A DNA stretch of 34,294 nucleotides, from the NCBI GenBank assembly GCA_025360145.1, contig JANYCV010000174.1, positions 1-34,294 of the forward strand. The letters run 5' to 3'. The notes beneath the pieces are model-generated. The model did no database searches, was not told where the DNA came from, and saw only the letters and a list, made by a program, of their open reading frames with translations. The stretch is from Acidobacteriaceae bacterium. GTDB taxonomy: Bacteria > Acidobacteriota > Terriglobia > Bryobacterales > Bryobacteraceae. Of the stretch, positions 1-8,804 are shown piece by piece. The position numbers and the translations under genes are program-made. Positions within the stretch are counted from its first letter, which is position 1; each line of letters begins with the position of its first letter.

Positions 1-10
1 CACTTGCACG

Positions 11-64
11 CGCTTCGGGCAGCGGGACGAAGGCGTCCCGCGCCGTCCAGGGGGACCGGCTACC
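11..64. repeat. Intergenic repeat, copy A (REP-like, with hairpin)
   Basis: About 54 bases that recur with roughly 85% identity at 22726-22780. The core is a perfect 8-bp inverted repeat, GCGGGACG/CGTCCCGC (22-29 and 34-41), with a 4-base loop, followed by a shared GC-rich tail ending in CTACC. Both copies are outside genes. This fits a dispersed REP-type palindromic element. The remaining bases to position 158 show nothing recognisable. Confidence 0.6.
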
Positions 65-158
65 GAGCGGGTGCCGGAGCTATTAGCTGGATTCAGGAGT
101 TAAAACATTCTCGATGAAACCGATTTTCACCATCTTGCCTAAGGCGTCTGGAACCTGA

Positions 159-3125
159 CTAGAACGTGATCTTCGCCGCGAGCTGAATGATTCGCGGATC
201 GAACGTGTCGGTCGGAGAGAGGAAGCCCGCTGCCGGACTGAAGACGCGCGTCGTCCCATTGAAGTTGTACTGCGTGGTCAGAAGCGCGCTGTAGTTCGGA
301 TGATTGGCCAGGTTGAACGCCTCGAAAATCAGCTTCAGGCGCGTGCGTTCGCGGTAGAGCGCGATGTCCCGCGAGAAGCGGATGTCCACCGTTGCCAGAC
401 CCGGGCCTTCGAAGGTGTTGCGGCCGACGAACGGCGAGCGGTCGTTCCGCGTATTGCCGTCGTTGTTCACGTCGCTGTTGCCGCCGACGGTGGGAGTGTA
501 GAACCGGCCGCTCTGCCAGTTCGCCAGCGTCGAGAACTGATAGCCGGAGAGAAGCGCGCGCACAACTCCGTTGGCGGAGGACTTGGCGTAGTTGATATCC
601 CACACGCCGGAGAGGACGAACCGGTGACGCAGGTCCGCGTTTCCGTGGCCGCGGTCCAGGTTCGGCAGCAGCGTATCCTGCGCCACCTTGCCATCGTCTC
701 CGCCACCGACGACCACGGAGGTCTGATCGGGCACAGTGTCCAGAACCTTGGAGAACGTATACGAGGTCTGCACCTGGAAGCTGTTGGAGAAGCGCTTGGT
801 GAGTTGGACGAAGACGCCGTGATAGATGGAGTCGGCACCGCTGTCGAACTCGCTCACGCGGCGGAAATTCCTCATCGGGCGTAAATCGGGGTGGCGGAAA
901 TAAGAAGCTGCCGCGCCGCCGGCAAAGGTGCCTGCCGTGGCAATGGACGGGTAGAGATTGATATCGCGGGTCCGCGTGAGGTGTTCGCCGCGGACGCCCA
1001 GATAGCCCAGCGTGAGAGCGTAGTCTTTCGCGAATTGCCGTTCGAGATTCAAGCTCCACTGGTGTGTCAGCGGCTGCACATAGTCGGGCGCGAACACGTA
1101 GATGTCCGGCGTTCGCGCCACGGTGGGCGGAGCGCTCAGGATGGCCGGATAGGTGGGCATCAGCGCCGCTTGCGACGGGTTGGTGGAACTCAGGGAGTAG
1201 GTCTGAACCTGGATGCCGTTCTGTGAGGATGCGGTGCCAGTGAGGATGGAGGGCGTGCGGCCATAGTACATGCCGTAGCCGCCGCGGATCACTGTTGTGC
1301 CGCTGCTATCCAGTTTGTAGGCGAAGCCGAAGCGTGGTGCGATGTTGTTCTTGTCCCTATTGATCCGCGATGTGTCGAGGCCGGCGGCGAGAAGGTCGGG
1401 ATCAGTGTTCTTGACCTTGGGCTGCGCGTAGTTGAAGGCGTCGTAGCGGATGCCGTAGTTGAGTGTCAGGCGATCGGTAACGCGCCAGCTATCCTGGGCA
1501 AAGAAGGCGATCTCATTGACGTTCGGCTGGGTGAGCGCTCCGTCCGTTCCGGCGCCTGCGAAGCCTTGTGTAAAGCTCGCAGCTCTTCTGGCTGCGAAAT
1601 CGGCGTAGCTGTTGAACTGGTAGGATCCGCTGAAATTGCCCGGGAAGAAGTTGTCGATGCGCTGGAAATTCATGTCGACGCCCATCTTGTAAGCGTGGCG
1701 TCCGCGGTTGTAGGAGAGCGCCTCTACGATCTGGTAGGTCCGGGCGTTGGTGTAGCGCGGGCTGAAGCTATTTCGGCCGATGTTGAGTACGGTCGCGCCG
1801 CTCTGTCGAATCTGAGCTTCCGGCGCGGTGGAATTGGCGGCGCCGGGCTCATTGTCCCGCGTGAAGCTGAGGCGGGACTCGAGCACCGCCTTGGAGCCGA
1901 GGACGTAGGTGTGATTGCCGGCGAAATTATCGGTGCTGACATCGCTGTTGCCTGTATGTTCGGCGGCGCTGCTTTGACCCGTATTTTCAAAGTTGACGCC
2001 CTTGAAGCGATTCGCGTTGTAGCGCACGCTCAGGCGCTGGCTCGCGTTGATGTCCCAGTCGACTTTCCCGAGATACACGTTGTTGTTCAGGCTGTTGGTG
2101 TAGGGAGCGAGAAACGGTTGAAGTTGCTGGAGAGCCTGCTGGGAAAGCGTGTCCGCTGGCGCCGCGACAGTCAGGATCACGGGGTTCGGCGTTGTGTTCC
2201 GCTGGCCGTCGTAATCAAAGAAGAAGAACAGCTCATTCTTCTTGATGGGCCCGCCCACATTGCCGCCAAACTGATTGAAGTGGTAGGCGCGTTTCGGCCG
2301 CGCTGCCCGGTTGTTCGCCCAGGTATTGGCGTTGAGGCCCTTGTCGCGGAAGAATTCGAAGACCGTGCCGTGGAGTTCATTGGTGCCGGATTTGGTGATT
2401 ACGTTGATCACACCACCGCCGGCGCGTCCGGCTTCGGCACCGTAGCCGTTGGTGTTGACCTGGAACTCCTGTACGGCATCCTGGCTGAAGCTGTAAGGGT
2501 TGCGTCCGCCACCGGCACGTCCGGTAGACTGGCCAAAGAAGACGTTGTTGCTGTCGGCTCCGTCCACCAGGACGCTATTCGCGGTTCCACGCTGGCCTCC
2601 GAACGACAGATCGCCGCCGCGCGTGGCATCCCGTGAGACGCCCGGCGTCAGGAGAGTAAAATCGAGGAAATTGCGTCCGTTGACCGGCAGGTCCGCGACT
2701 GCCTTCTCATTGACCACGGTGCTGGTTTGCGAGCGCGTGGTCTCAACAATGGGCACCTCGGCGGTGACGCTAACCTGCTCCTGAGCGGCGCCGATTTCGA
2801 GCGAGATATTGAGGGTGGCTACCGCGCCTATGCCGAGTTGGACGCCAGTGCGCGTGCTCAGTTTGAAGCCTTGGACCTCGACTGAGACATCGTAGGTTCC
2901 AACCGGTAGGCGGGAAAAGTTATAGAGGCCGGCTTCGTTTGAGCCGGTGGTCCGGGTAAATCCAGTGGCCGCGTTGGAGACGGTGACTTTCGCACCGGCT
3001 ACGTTCGCGCCGCTCGGATCGACGATCGCTCCGTTTAGCGTAGCGCCACCGATGTCCGACTGCGCGGAACTGGCGCAGGCGAGCAGACACACGAGCAACG
3101 CTGAATAGAAAAGATTTTTTAACAT
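159..3125 (-). CDS. Oar-like TonB-dependent outer-membrane receptor
   Basis: A 988-residue outer-membrane protein of the Oar/TonB-dependent receptor type, predicted to import an unknown ligand with TonB energy. The N-terminus (MLKNLFYSALLVCLLACASSA) is an export signal; its LLAC could also be read as a lipobox, so signal peptidase I or II is undecided. Residues about 26-123 form a carboxypeptidase-regulatory-like beta-sandwich (GATLNGAIVDPSGANV, LPVGTYDVSVEVQGF). A plug domain follows at about 138-250 (LPVNGRNFLDF, GGGVINVITKSGTNELHG), then a long beta-barrel ending in phenylalanine (LAAKITF), as expected for BAM recognition. No good ribosome site is visible before the ATG at 3125. Length is typical of Acidobacteriota members. 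Substrate is unknown; neighbours do not indicate one. Confidence 0.9.
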   Translation of the reverse strand: MLKNLFYSALLVCLLACASSAQSDIGGATLNGAIVDPSGANVAGAKVTVSNAATGFTRTTGSNEAGLYNFSRLPVGTYDVSVEVQGFKLSTRTGVQLGIGAVATLNISLEIGAAQEQVSVTAEVPIVETTRSQTSTVVNEKAVADLPVNGRNFLDFTLLTPGVSRDATRGGDLSFGGQRGTANSVLVDGADSNNVFFGQSTGRAGGGRNPYSFSQDAVQEFQVNTNGYGAEAGRAGGGVINVITKSGTNELHGTVFEFFRDKGLNANTWANNRAARPKRAYHFNQFGGNVGGPIKKNELFFFFDYDGQRNTTPNPVILTVAAPADTLSQQALQQLQPFLAPYTNSLNNNVYLGKVDWDINASQRLSVRYNANRFKGVNFENTGQSSAAEHTGNSDVSTDNFAGNHTYVLGSKAVLESRLSFTRDNEPGAANSTAPEAQIRQSGATVLNIGRNSFSPRYTNARTYQIVEALSYNRGRHAYKMGVDMNFQRIDNFFPGNFSGSYQFNSYADFAARRAASFTQGFAGAGTDGALTQPNVNEIAFFAQDSWRVTDRLTLNYGIRYDAFNYAQPKVKNTDPDLLAAGLDTSRINRDKNNIAPRFGFAYKLDSSGTTVIRGGYGMYYGRTPSILTGTASSQNGIQVQTYSLSSTNPSQAALMPTYPAILSAPPTVARTPDIYVFAPDYVQPLTHQWSLNLERQFAKDYALTLGYLGVRGEHLTRTRDINLYPSIATAGTFAGGAAASYFRHPDLRPMRNFRRVSEFDSGADSIYHGVFVQLTKRFSNSFQVQTSYTFSKVLDTVPDQTSVVVGGGDDGKVAQDTLLPNLDRGHGNADLRHRFVLSGVWDINYAKSSANGVVRALLSGYQFSTLANWQSGRFYTPTVGGNSDVNNDGNTRNDRSPFVGRNTFEGPGLATVDIRFSRDIALYRERTRLKLIFEAFNLANHPNYSALLTTQYNFNGTTRVFSPAAGFLSPTDTFDPRIIQLAAKITF

Positions 3126-3203
3126 ATGGTCTATTTTAGCGCGAGAGTGTTACTTGCGGATGACCATGGCAACGTTGGAGTGGTGCTATTCCGAGTGGAA
3201 TGC

Positions 3204-3233
3204 AAAAAAGGCCGGAACTTGCGTCCCGGCCTT
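3204..3233 (-). terminator. Rho-independent terminator of rpoD
   Basis: On the minus strand an 8-bp perfect stem (AAGGCCGG/CCGGCCTT, arms 3226-3233 and 3208-3215) is followed by a run of T residues (the A tract at 3204-3209 on the plus strand). It lies just beyond the rpoD stop codon and before the divergent end of the receptor gene's upstream region. Confidence 0.85.
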
Positions 3234-3255
3234 AGTATCACAAGGGAAAGTAGAA

Positions 3256-4794
3256 TTATCGTGCGGCGAGCAGAGCGCGCAGGTGGCGGGCGCGTTCCGG
3301 CGATCGAAGCTGGCGCAGGGCCTTAGCTTCAATTTGGCGGATGCGTTCCCGGGTAACGTCGAACTCCTGTCCGATCTCTTCGAGGGTATGCTCCCGTTCA
3401 CAGCCGATGCCGAAGCGAAGGCGAATCACCTTTTCTTCCTTCGGCGATAGAGTCTTCAAGATGTTTGCGGTCTCATCGCGCACGTTGGAGTCGATTACGG
3501 CATCCACCGGAGAGCCCACCCATCGATCTTCGATCAGATCGCCAAGAGCCGACTCGCCGTCGCGTCCGACCGGGGTTTCCAGCGACACAGGATCGCGTGA
3601 TATGGTCTTCAGCTTCTGGACCTTTTCCACGGGAATGTCCATGCGGCGGCCAATTTCTTCATTTGTAGGAGCACGGCCGAGTTCTTTCTCGAGCTCACGC
3701 GTCGCCCGGAGGAACTTGTTCATGCTCTCGTTCATGTGAACTGGAATACGAATGGTTCGGGACTGGTCCGCAATGGCCCGGGTGATCGCCTGGCGGATCC
3801 ACCACGTTGCATACGTGGAGAACTTATAACCCCGGCGATACTCGAACTTATCGGCGGCACGCATGAGGCCGATATTGCCTTCCTGGATCAGATCGAGGAG
3901 ATGGAGCCCGCGGTTGACGTACTTCTTTGCAACGGATACAACCAGGCGAAGGTTCGCTTCCACCAGATCTTTCTTGGCGCGTTCGGCTTCCAGTTCTCCG
4001 TGCCGAATCACGGTAAGGGTGTGCTTTAGTTCAGAGATTGTGGCGCCGACGGTGGTTTCGCGCTTCCGAATCTCGCGTTTCAGTTCGCGAACGCGCGTCA
4101 GCAGTGCCGGAGAGCTTTTGTCTTCGAGCTTCTTGAGCTCGATATCGAGGTGGTTCATTTCGTCGGCCGCCCGGTCCAGTTCTTTGCCGAACTGTTTCCA
4201 GCGGACGTTGAGGAAGTGCGTGTTACGGATCGAACGGGATACTTCTACGCGGGCACGGGCCAGCTTTCCCATGGCGCGCTTGCGGAGTTTTTTGTTTGCC
4301 GGAGAGACCGCGTTGGCCTTTTCCGACACTTGTACTTGTTTCCTGGCCGAAGAGATGATCTCGGAGAAGTGCTGCCTGGCTTCGGCGCGGCGCCTATTAT
4401 CAGCGGGGCTCCCTTCTTCGATATCGACTCCACCCAGATCCACCAGATTATCGAGTTCTTCGGCTCCCTTCTTGATTTGCTCCGCCATTTCCAGAACGAT
4501 GTGCTGGATCAGCGGGGACCGGCTGATCGATTTTTGCATACGGAGCTTACCGCGCTCCATTTTGCGGGCTAAATTTACTTCACCGTCTCTGGTGAGAAGC
4601 GGGACAGCGCCCATCTCGCGGAGGTATACTCGTACTGGATCGTCGGTATAGATCGACTCTTCGACTTGGGCAGTAGCTTGAGGATCTTCCCCTTCAGCAA
4701 CTTCTTCCGGATGGAAGAAGTTGGGCTCCTCGTCGAATGGGATGCCCAGCGGCTCGTTATTATCACCTATGAATTGATCTTCAAATTGATCCAC
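3256..4794 (-). CDS. rpoD: RNA polymerase primary sigma factor RpoD (sigma-70)
   Basis: Primary sigma factor of 512 residues that directs RNA polymerase to housekeeping promoters. The N-terminus is short and acidic, without a full-length region 1.1. Region 1.2 begins near residue 48 ([12 protein letters not shown]). A non-conserved helical insert (about 90-260) precedes region 2 ([49 protein letters not shown]). Region 3 follows ([13 protein letters not shown]), then region 4 with the -35-binding helix-turn-helix ([20 protein letters not shown]). The start is GTG at 4794, supported by a strong GGGAGGTGAG ribosome site. It has its own promoter and terminator, so it is probably monocistronic. 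Confidence 0.98.
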   Translation of the reverse strand: MDQFEDQFIGDNNEPLGIPFDEEPNFFHPEEVAEGEDPQATAQVEESIYTDDPVRVYLREMGAVPLLTRDGEVNLARKMERGKLRMQKSISRSPLIQHIVLEMAEQIKKGAEELDNLVDLGGVDIEEGSPADNRRRAEARQHFSEIISSARKQVQVSEKANAVSPANKKLRKRAMGKLARARVEVSRSIRNTHFLNVRWKQFGKELDRAADEMNHLDIELKKLEDKSSPALLTRVRELKREIRKRETTVGATISELKHTLTVIRHGELEAERAKKDLVEANLRLVVSVAKKYVNRGLHLLDLIQEGNIGLMRAADKFEYRRGYKFSTYATWWIRQAITRAIADQSRTIRIPVHMNESMNKFLRATRELEKELGRAPTNEEIGRRMDIPVEKVQKLKTISRDPVSLETPVGRDGESALGDLIEDRWVGSPVDAVIDSNVRDETANILKTLSPKEEKVIRLRFGIGCEREHTLEEIGQEFDVTRERIRQIEAKALRQLRSPERARHLRALLAAR

Positions 4795-4944
4795 TTCGGA
4801 CTCACCTCCCCCCGTGAAATGTCAACTTGGACCGCTTGTCTCGGGGTCGACAAAACGACAAGCTCGTGCTCTATTTACGATAGACGACGCAACCGGCACG
4901 GCAGAGTACACGTGATTGTAAAATTTACACTGGGTGCGTCGTCA

Positions 4945-4973
4945 ATTATAGCATCAAACTAACCGCCTGTTAA
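4945..4973 (-). promoter_or_regulatory. Predicted sigma-70 promoter of rpoD
   Basis: Minus-strand TTAACA (4968-4973) and TATAAT (4945-4950) are separated by exactly 17 bases. The predicted transcript would start near 4938 and have a 5' leader of about 145 bases before the rpoD GTG, ending in a strong Shine-Dalgarno sequence. Confidence 0.7.
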
Positions 4974-5071
4974 GTGTTATGTTTCACCGCTACTGACAAG
5001 ATGTTACAGAACGGATTCCGTTCCAGTTTTTCTTCCCGTCCGATACTTCCAGAATACGTGATTAGACGCTT

Positions 5072-5533
5072 CTAGCTGCGTTTGTGTCGCATCATCTCCT
5101 TCAATTCCTTCAAAAACGCCTCTACGTCTTGGAAATCCCGGTAAACCGAGGCAAATCGAACGTAGGCGATCTTATCGAGTGCTACCAGCCGGTCCATCAA
5201 CATTTCTCCTATTTCTGTAGTAGATAGTTCCCGATCCGGGGTTTCCGCCAGCCGCGATTCGACCACATCTATGATTTCGGCTAGCTTACTCATTCCGATA
5301 GGCCTTTTTTCACAGGCGCGAAGGAGTCCGTTCATGACTTTCTGCCGGTCGAACTTCTCACGGCGGCCGTCTTTCTTGATCACCATGTAGGGGATCTCGT
5401 CGATTCGCTCGTAGGTTGTGAATCGACGTGTGCAACCCAGGCATTCCCGCCGGCGACGGATAATTTCGCCCTCTTTACTTTCGCGCGAGTCGATCACTTT
5501 GTCTTCCCGATGACCACAAAATGGACAGTTCAT
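5072..5533 (-). CDS. nrdR: Transcriptional repressor NrdR
   Basis: 153-residue NrdR, the ATP/dATP-sensing repressor of ribonucleotide reductase genes. It has the N-terminal zinc ribbon (MNCPFCGHREDKVIDSR, then RRRRECLGCTRRFTTYE, four cysteines at about 3, 6, 31 and 34). An ATP-cone domain follows (about 46-136; VIKKDGRREKFDRQKV, and the typical VRFASVYRDFQDVEAF motif near the end). Length matches the family. The ATG overlaps the stop codon of the upstream membrane protein gene by four bases (ATGA, 5530-5533), so the two are probably translationally coupled. No ribonucleotide reductase gene lies in the window, so its targets are elsewhere. Confidence 0.97.
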   Translation of the reverse strand: MNCPFCGHREDKVIDSRESKEGEIIRRRRECLGCTRRFTTYERIDEIPYMVIKKDGRREKFDRQKVMNGLLRACEKRPIGMSKLAEIIDVVESRLAETPDRELSTTEIGEMLMDRLVALDKIAYVRFASVYRDFQDVEAFLKELKEMMRHKRS

Positions 5534-6588
5534 TCAGGCAACCTCGATTCCAACTGCTTTAGATTCTTCCAGTTCAGACCTTCCCGCAGAGCTAGAAGTA
5601 TCCCGATGGGTACAATTACTACATACGTGGTAAACCAGATCAAAATGGCCATGGCGCTGGAAACTTCCAGCGTCAATCCGAAAAACTTGGTCAGGATGAG
5701 GATGGAAGCCACCTGCATGCCTCCTCCCACGCCAGGAATCTGGATTGCGCTGCCAAGGCCCACAAAACCACAGAATATCAGAGTATCTGTCACAGTGAAG
5801 TGGGTGGTAGCCGGGAATGCCATGAAAAGACAGAAGTTACTCGCCACGATGATCATCCATTCGAGGATGGTGTAGAAGACGAGTTGCGCCACGAAGGTGT
5901 GGCTCTTGGTGGACTCCATCCCGGCGGCAAAAGCGGTGACCAGTTGTTCGAGCTTCTTGTAGTAGTTCTCCGGGAGAAACGTGACAGCGGAAAGGAAGCG
6001 GCGTTGCATGGCGTCTGAAAAGTGCCGCACGCCGAGCAGGAATAAGAAGCAGAGGGTACAGATGCCTGCTACGAGGTAACCGCCGATCATAAGGATGAAC
6101 TCGAAGCTGGGGCCCAAACTGAGGTGGGCGGCCTGAACATGGCTCAACGCGTAACCGAATAGAAGGAGGACGACGAGGAGGTCGTAGATCCGTTCGAGCA
6201 GCCAAGCGGCCAACTGTGAAGAAAACGACACCTTCTCTTTCAAAGAGATGAGGTAGGGGCGAACGAGTTCGCCGGGGCGGCCGAACAGGACGATGGCCGT
6301 GAAGCCGATGCAGGTGGCTACAAGAATTCGCCAGAGGTTTGGCTGCGGACATACCGGGCGGAGCAGGACCTGCCAGCGGAGCGCGCGTCCTAAATAAGTC
6401 AAGAGGATTAGGATGACGGCGGCGGAGAGCCAGGGGAGGTCAAGCTGGGCGAAGGTCGCGGCGAACTGATCCCAGCGGAACTCGGAACCACGCAGCCGCC
6501 GGAAACCGAAAACGGCACCGATTACAACCGCAGCCGCCAACACGAAGGCGGCGATGCGCCAGCGTTTCGACGATGGCTGGTCAGGCAT
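5530..6588 (-). CDS. LPG synthase TM-domain/UPF0104-like membrane protein
   Basis: A polytopic inner-membrane protein of about 352 residues of the lysylphosphatidylglycerol-synthase transmembrane (flippase-like, UPF0104) family. Hydrophobic segments run through the protein, with family-like stretches FGRPGELVRPYLISLKEK in the middle and the glycine-rich IQIPGVGGGMQVASI near the C-terminus. Stand-alone members lack the aminoacyl-transferase domain of MprF and are of uncertain substrate, often proposed to move lipid-linked molecules. The track ORF begins at 6639; the ATG at 6588 (MPDQPSSKRWRI) is preferred because the basic tail then leads straight into the first membrane helix. It overlaps nrdR by four bases. 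Confidence 0.85.
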   Translation of the reverse strand: MPDQPSSKRWRIAAFVLAAAVVIGAVFGFRRLRGSEFRWDQFAATFAQLDLPWLSAAVILILLTYLGRALRWQVLLRPVCPQPNLWRILVATCIGFTAIVLFGRPGELVRPYLISLKEKVSFSSQLAAWLLERIYDLLVVLLLFGYALSHVQAAHLSLGPSFEFILMIGGYLVAGICTLCFLFLLGVRHFSDAMQRRFLSAVTFLPENYYKKLEQLVTAFAAGMESTKSHTFVAQLVFYTILEWMIIVASNFCLFMAFPATTHFTVTDTLIFCGFVGLGSAIQIPGVGGGMQVASILILTKFFGLTLEVSSAMAILIWFTTYVVIVPIGILLALREGLNWKNLKQLESRLPE

Positions 6589-6702
6589 TGATTGGCGGCG
6601 CTGCACTAGAATGGATAAGCAATTGCCCGAGTGTCTCACATTTGGGGGAACTTCCGATGATAAATCCTCGTTTTATGAATTGGGAGCGCAAAGAAGAAAA
6701 CG

Positions 6703-7341
6703 ATGTCAGCCGCCGCAATACCGATGCAAGGGCAGGCTTGGCTGACAGGTGCGAACAAGGCAGCGGACAACTGTTTGGATTCTGAAGCGCAACTGATAGG
6801 ACGGTGCCTGACAGGCGAGGATGCGGCCTGGGAAGACTTGATAAAGGTCTATACGCGACGGGTGTATGCTGTCTGCTATCGCTTCACGGGAACCGATGGA
6901 GCGGCGCAGGACTTGACGCAGGAAGTGTTTCTGCGAGTGTTTAAGACGCTGAAGAGTTTCCGTTCGGGCGAGGGTTCGTTCGCGGTCTGGTTGAACCGTT
7001 TGACGCGGAATCTGCTGATCGATAACTATCGCAGGACGAAGCTGGAGCGGGCGACGGGTTCGATTGAAGACCAGCTATTGACACTGGAGCAAACGGCGGT
7101 TGGGTGGGGGCGTGCCGATAGCATGCTGGCGGGGCGCGAGGCAAGCGAGTTATTGCAGGGTGCTTTGCAGAAGCTGTCTCCGGATCTGAGAGAGACGGTG
7201 ATCCTGCGCGACATTGAAGAACTGGAGTACCGTGAGATTGCCAAGATCCTGAATATACCGGAAGGCACGGTGAAATCGCGGCTAAACCGGGGGCGGGCGG
7301 AACTGGCCCGAATCCTTCGCCGGCATAAGGTGGCAGTATGA
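6703..7341 (+). CDS. ECF-type RNA polymerase sigma factor
   Basis: 212-residue extracytoplasmic-function sigma factor. Region 2 lies at about 45-115 (VYAVCYRFTGTDGAAQDLTQEVF, FAVWLNRLTRNLLIDNYRR) and region 4 at about 150-208 (LSPDLRETVILRDIEELEYREIA, IPEGTVKSRLNRGRAEL). It is the first gene of an overlapping five-gene operon, and its stop overlaps the next start (ATGA, 7338-7341). The following gene encodes a zinc-type anti-sigma factor, so activity is likely released by an envelope signal. The ATG is preceded only by a weak purine-rich AAGAAG. A 114-base gap separates it from the divergent flippase-like gene, so the two share an upstream region. Confidence 0.95.
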   Translation: MSAAAIPMQGQAWLTGANKAADNCLDSEAQLIGRCLTGEDAAWEDLIKVYTRRVYAVCYRFTGTDGAAQDLTQEVFLRVFKTLKSFRSGEGSFAVWLNRLTRNLLIDNYRRTKLERATGSIEDQLLTLEQTAVGWGRADSMLAGREASELLQGALQKLSPDLRETVILRDIEELEYREIAKILNIPEGTVKSRLNRGRAELARILRRHKVAV

Positions 7342-7949
7342 GGCCGGATGAGAATGCAGGCGTAGCGATGAACTGCAGCGACTTTGAAGAACTGTTGTGC
7401 GACTACATAGACGGCACGCTGGACGCAGGGCGGAAGCAGGCGGTGGAAGCGCATCAGCGGGAATGTGCGGCTTGCGCGGAGTTTGCCCGCGACGTGAAGG
7501 GTGCGGTGGCGTTCATGGAGCGCGCCGGGGATGTGGTCGTTCCTCCGGAGTTGCTTACTAAGATTGCGTTCCATATTCCGGAATCCGCCGGACGGACGGT
7601 GCAAGCAGGCGGAGTGCGTGCCTTGTTCGCAAAATGGCTGCAGCCGGTGGTGCAGCCGCGGTTTGCGATGGGCATGGCGATGACGATTCTCTCGTTCTCG
7701 ATCGTGGCGCGGTTTGCGGGAATTGAGCCGCGGCAATTGAAGGCATCTGACTTGAGCCCGGCGAAAGTCTGGGCGGCGGCCGACGATCGGGTACACCGGT
7801 CGTGGCAGCGGGCGTTGAAGTATTACGATAGCGTGCGGCTCGTCTATGAAGTCCAGTCGCGATACAAGGAATGGACGGAACAGGAAGACGAGGATCGAAG
7901 CACTACGGGTGCGGGAAGTAAGCCCGCGGAGGAGCAGAGCAGAAAATGA
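7338..7949 (+). CDS. Anti-sigma factor with zinc-finger (ZAS-type) domain
   Basis: 203-residue putative anti-sigma factor for the sigma factor encoded just upstream. The N-terminal domain carries the H-x3-C-x2-C zinc motif (HQRECAAC) within a helical segment starting MNCSDFEELLCDYIDGTLD. A hydrophobic segment follows near residues 112-130 (FAMGMAMTILSFSIVARFAG), suggesting a single membrane span with the C-terminal charged region beyond it. The track start at 7338 is an ATG overlapping the sigma-factor stop; the ATG at 7368 gives the more family-like MNCSDFEE start and cannot be excluded. Its stop overlaps the next ATG by four bases. Confidence 0.88.
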   Translation: MRPDENAGVAMNCSDFEELLCDYIDGTLDAGRKQAVEAHQRECAACAEFARDVKGAVAFMERAGDVVVPPELLTKIAFHIPESAGRTVQAGGVRALFAKWLQPVVQPRFAMGMAMTILSFSIVARFAGIEPRQLKASDLSPAKVWAAADDRVHRSWQRALKYYDSVRLVYEVQSRYKEWTEQEDEDRSTTGAGSKPAEEQSRK

Positions 7950-8626
7950 ATTGCGCAAATCATCCAGAGGCAGCAACGGCATATTGCAGAACGTGCGGTA
8001 AGCCGCTATGCCCGGCGTGCCAGCGAACCAGCATGGGCACTGTCGTGTGCGAGGAACACTTCGTTCCCGAGGCGCCGCCGGTGCCCGATCCGCAGGCGGC
8101 CTACTCGCCTTACACGGCTCCGTCCCCGGGCGCAACACCTTATACTGCGCCAGCGGGGGACTCTGCGCCATCGCCCGGCCTGGCGTTTATTCTCGGCTTG
8201 ATTCCCGGTGTAGGGGCGATCTATAACGGGCAGTATGCCAAGGGCCTGATCCACGTGGTGATTCTGGGCACGCTGATCAGCATCCTCAGTTCAGGCGCGG
8301 CCGGCGGACTGGAGCCGCTGTTTGGAATGCTTACGGGGCTCTGGGTGATCTACATGCCGTTTGAGGCATATCACACGGCGAGCAAGCGGCTGCGGGGCGA
8401 ACCGGTGGACGAGTTTTCGAGCGTTATCCCGCTGAAGCATCAGACGTCGGGATTCCCGCTGGCTCCCATCATTCTGATTGGCTTCGGCGTGATCTTCCTG
8501 TTGAACAACCTGGAGATTATCCGGCTCTACCAGGTTCTGCGTTACTGGCCGTTGTTCCTGATTCTTTTGGGCGTCTATATGCTTTATACGCGGCTTGCGC
8601 CCGGCGGGGTGGATCGTGAACGCTAA
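7946..8626 (+). CDS. B-box zinc-finger membrane protein with LiaI-like TM module
   Basis: 226 residues. Residues 3-38 form a B-box-type zinc finger with ligands C3, H6, C14, C17, C22, C25, C35 and H38. A proline-rich linker (40-75) leads to two or more hydrophobic segments (LAFILGLIPGVGAIYNGQYA; LFGMLTGLWVIYMPFEAYHT). The C-terminal part is a LiaI/LiaF-like membrane hairpin (PIILIGFGVIFLLNN, YWPLFLILLGVYML). It overlaps the anti-sigma gene and is followed by two genes with the same hairpin, so it is probably a membrane component of the same stress response. The zinc finger would lie on the cytoplasmic side. Molecular role is unknown. Confidence 0.85.
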   Translation: MNCANHPEAATAYCRTCGKPLCPACQRTSMGTVVCEEHFVPEAPPVPDPQAAYSPYTAPSPGATPYTAPAGDSAPSPGLAFILGLIPGVGAIYNGQYAKGLIHVVILGTLISILSSGAAGGLEPLFGMLTGLWVIYMPFEAYHTASKRLRGEPVDEFSSVIPLKHQTSGFPLAPIILIGFGVIFLLNNLEIIRLYQVLRYWPLFLILLGVYMLYTRLAPGGVDRER

Positions 8627-8804
8627 TCTGGCATGTGCGATTCGTGGTCCGATCATTCTGATCACGCTGGGCATTTTATTTGCGATTGACCATTTTGGAT
8701 CGTTCAGCTTTAGCCGGACATGGCCGGTATTGATCATCGTAATCGGACTGCTGAAGCTGTTTGAGCGGGCAGGTGCGCCGCGGGGCGGGGGGCTTCCACG
8801 ATGA
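8616..8804 (+). CDS. Small LiaI/LiaF-like membrane protein
   Basis: A 62-residue protein consisting almost only of a two-helix membrane hairpin (GPIILITLGILFAIDHFG, TWPVLIIVIGLLKLFERAG), like the TM module of LiaI/LiaF and DUF5668 proteins. The track ORF begins at a TTG at 8595, but the GTG at 8616 has GGCGGGG just upstream and overlaps the previous gene by 11 bases. It also overlaps the following gene (ATGA at 8801-8804). The tight packing and matching domains in both neighbours support a real gene rather than a shadow. Role unknown; likely a subunit or regulator in the same envelope module. Confidence 0.8.
   Translation: MNANLACAIRGPIILITLGILFAIDHFGSFSFSRTWPVLIIVIGLLKLFERAGAPRGGGLPR

Noticed and set aside
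300-2636. Plus-strand ORFs (300-884, 891-1226, 1566-2636) opposite the first Oar receptor
   Set aside because: They are antisense shadows of a clear receptor gene in GC-rich DNA, with no ribosome sites or family resemblance.
3341-4651. Plus-strand ORFs over rpoD, including 3863-4651
   Set aside because: They are serine/arginine-rich antisense readings of an unmistakable sigma factor.
4905-4935. ACAC...GTGT-like sequence near the rpoD leader considered as an NrdR box
   Set aside because: Spacing and core do not match the NrdR box, and the downstream gene is rpoD, not a reductase gene.
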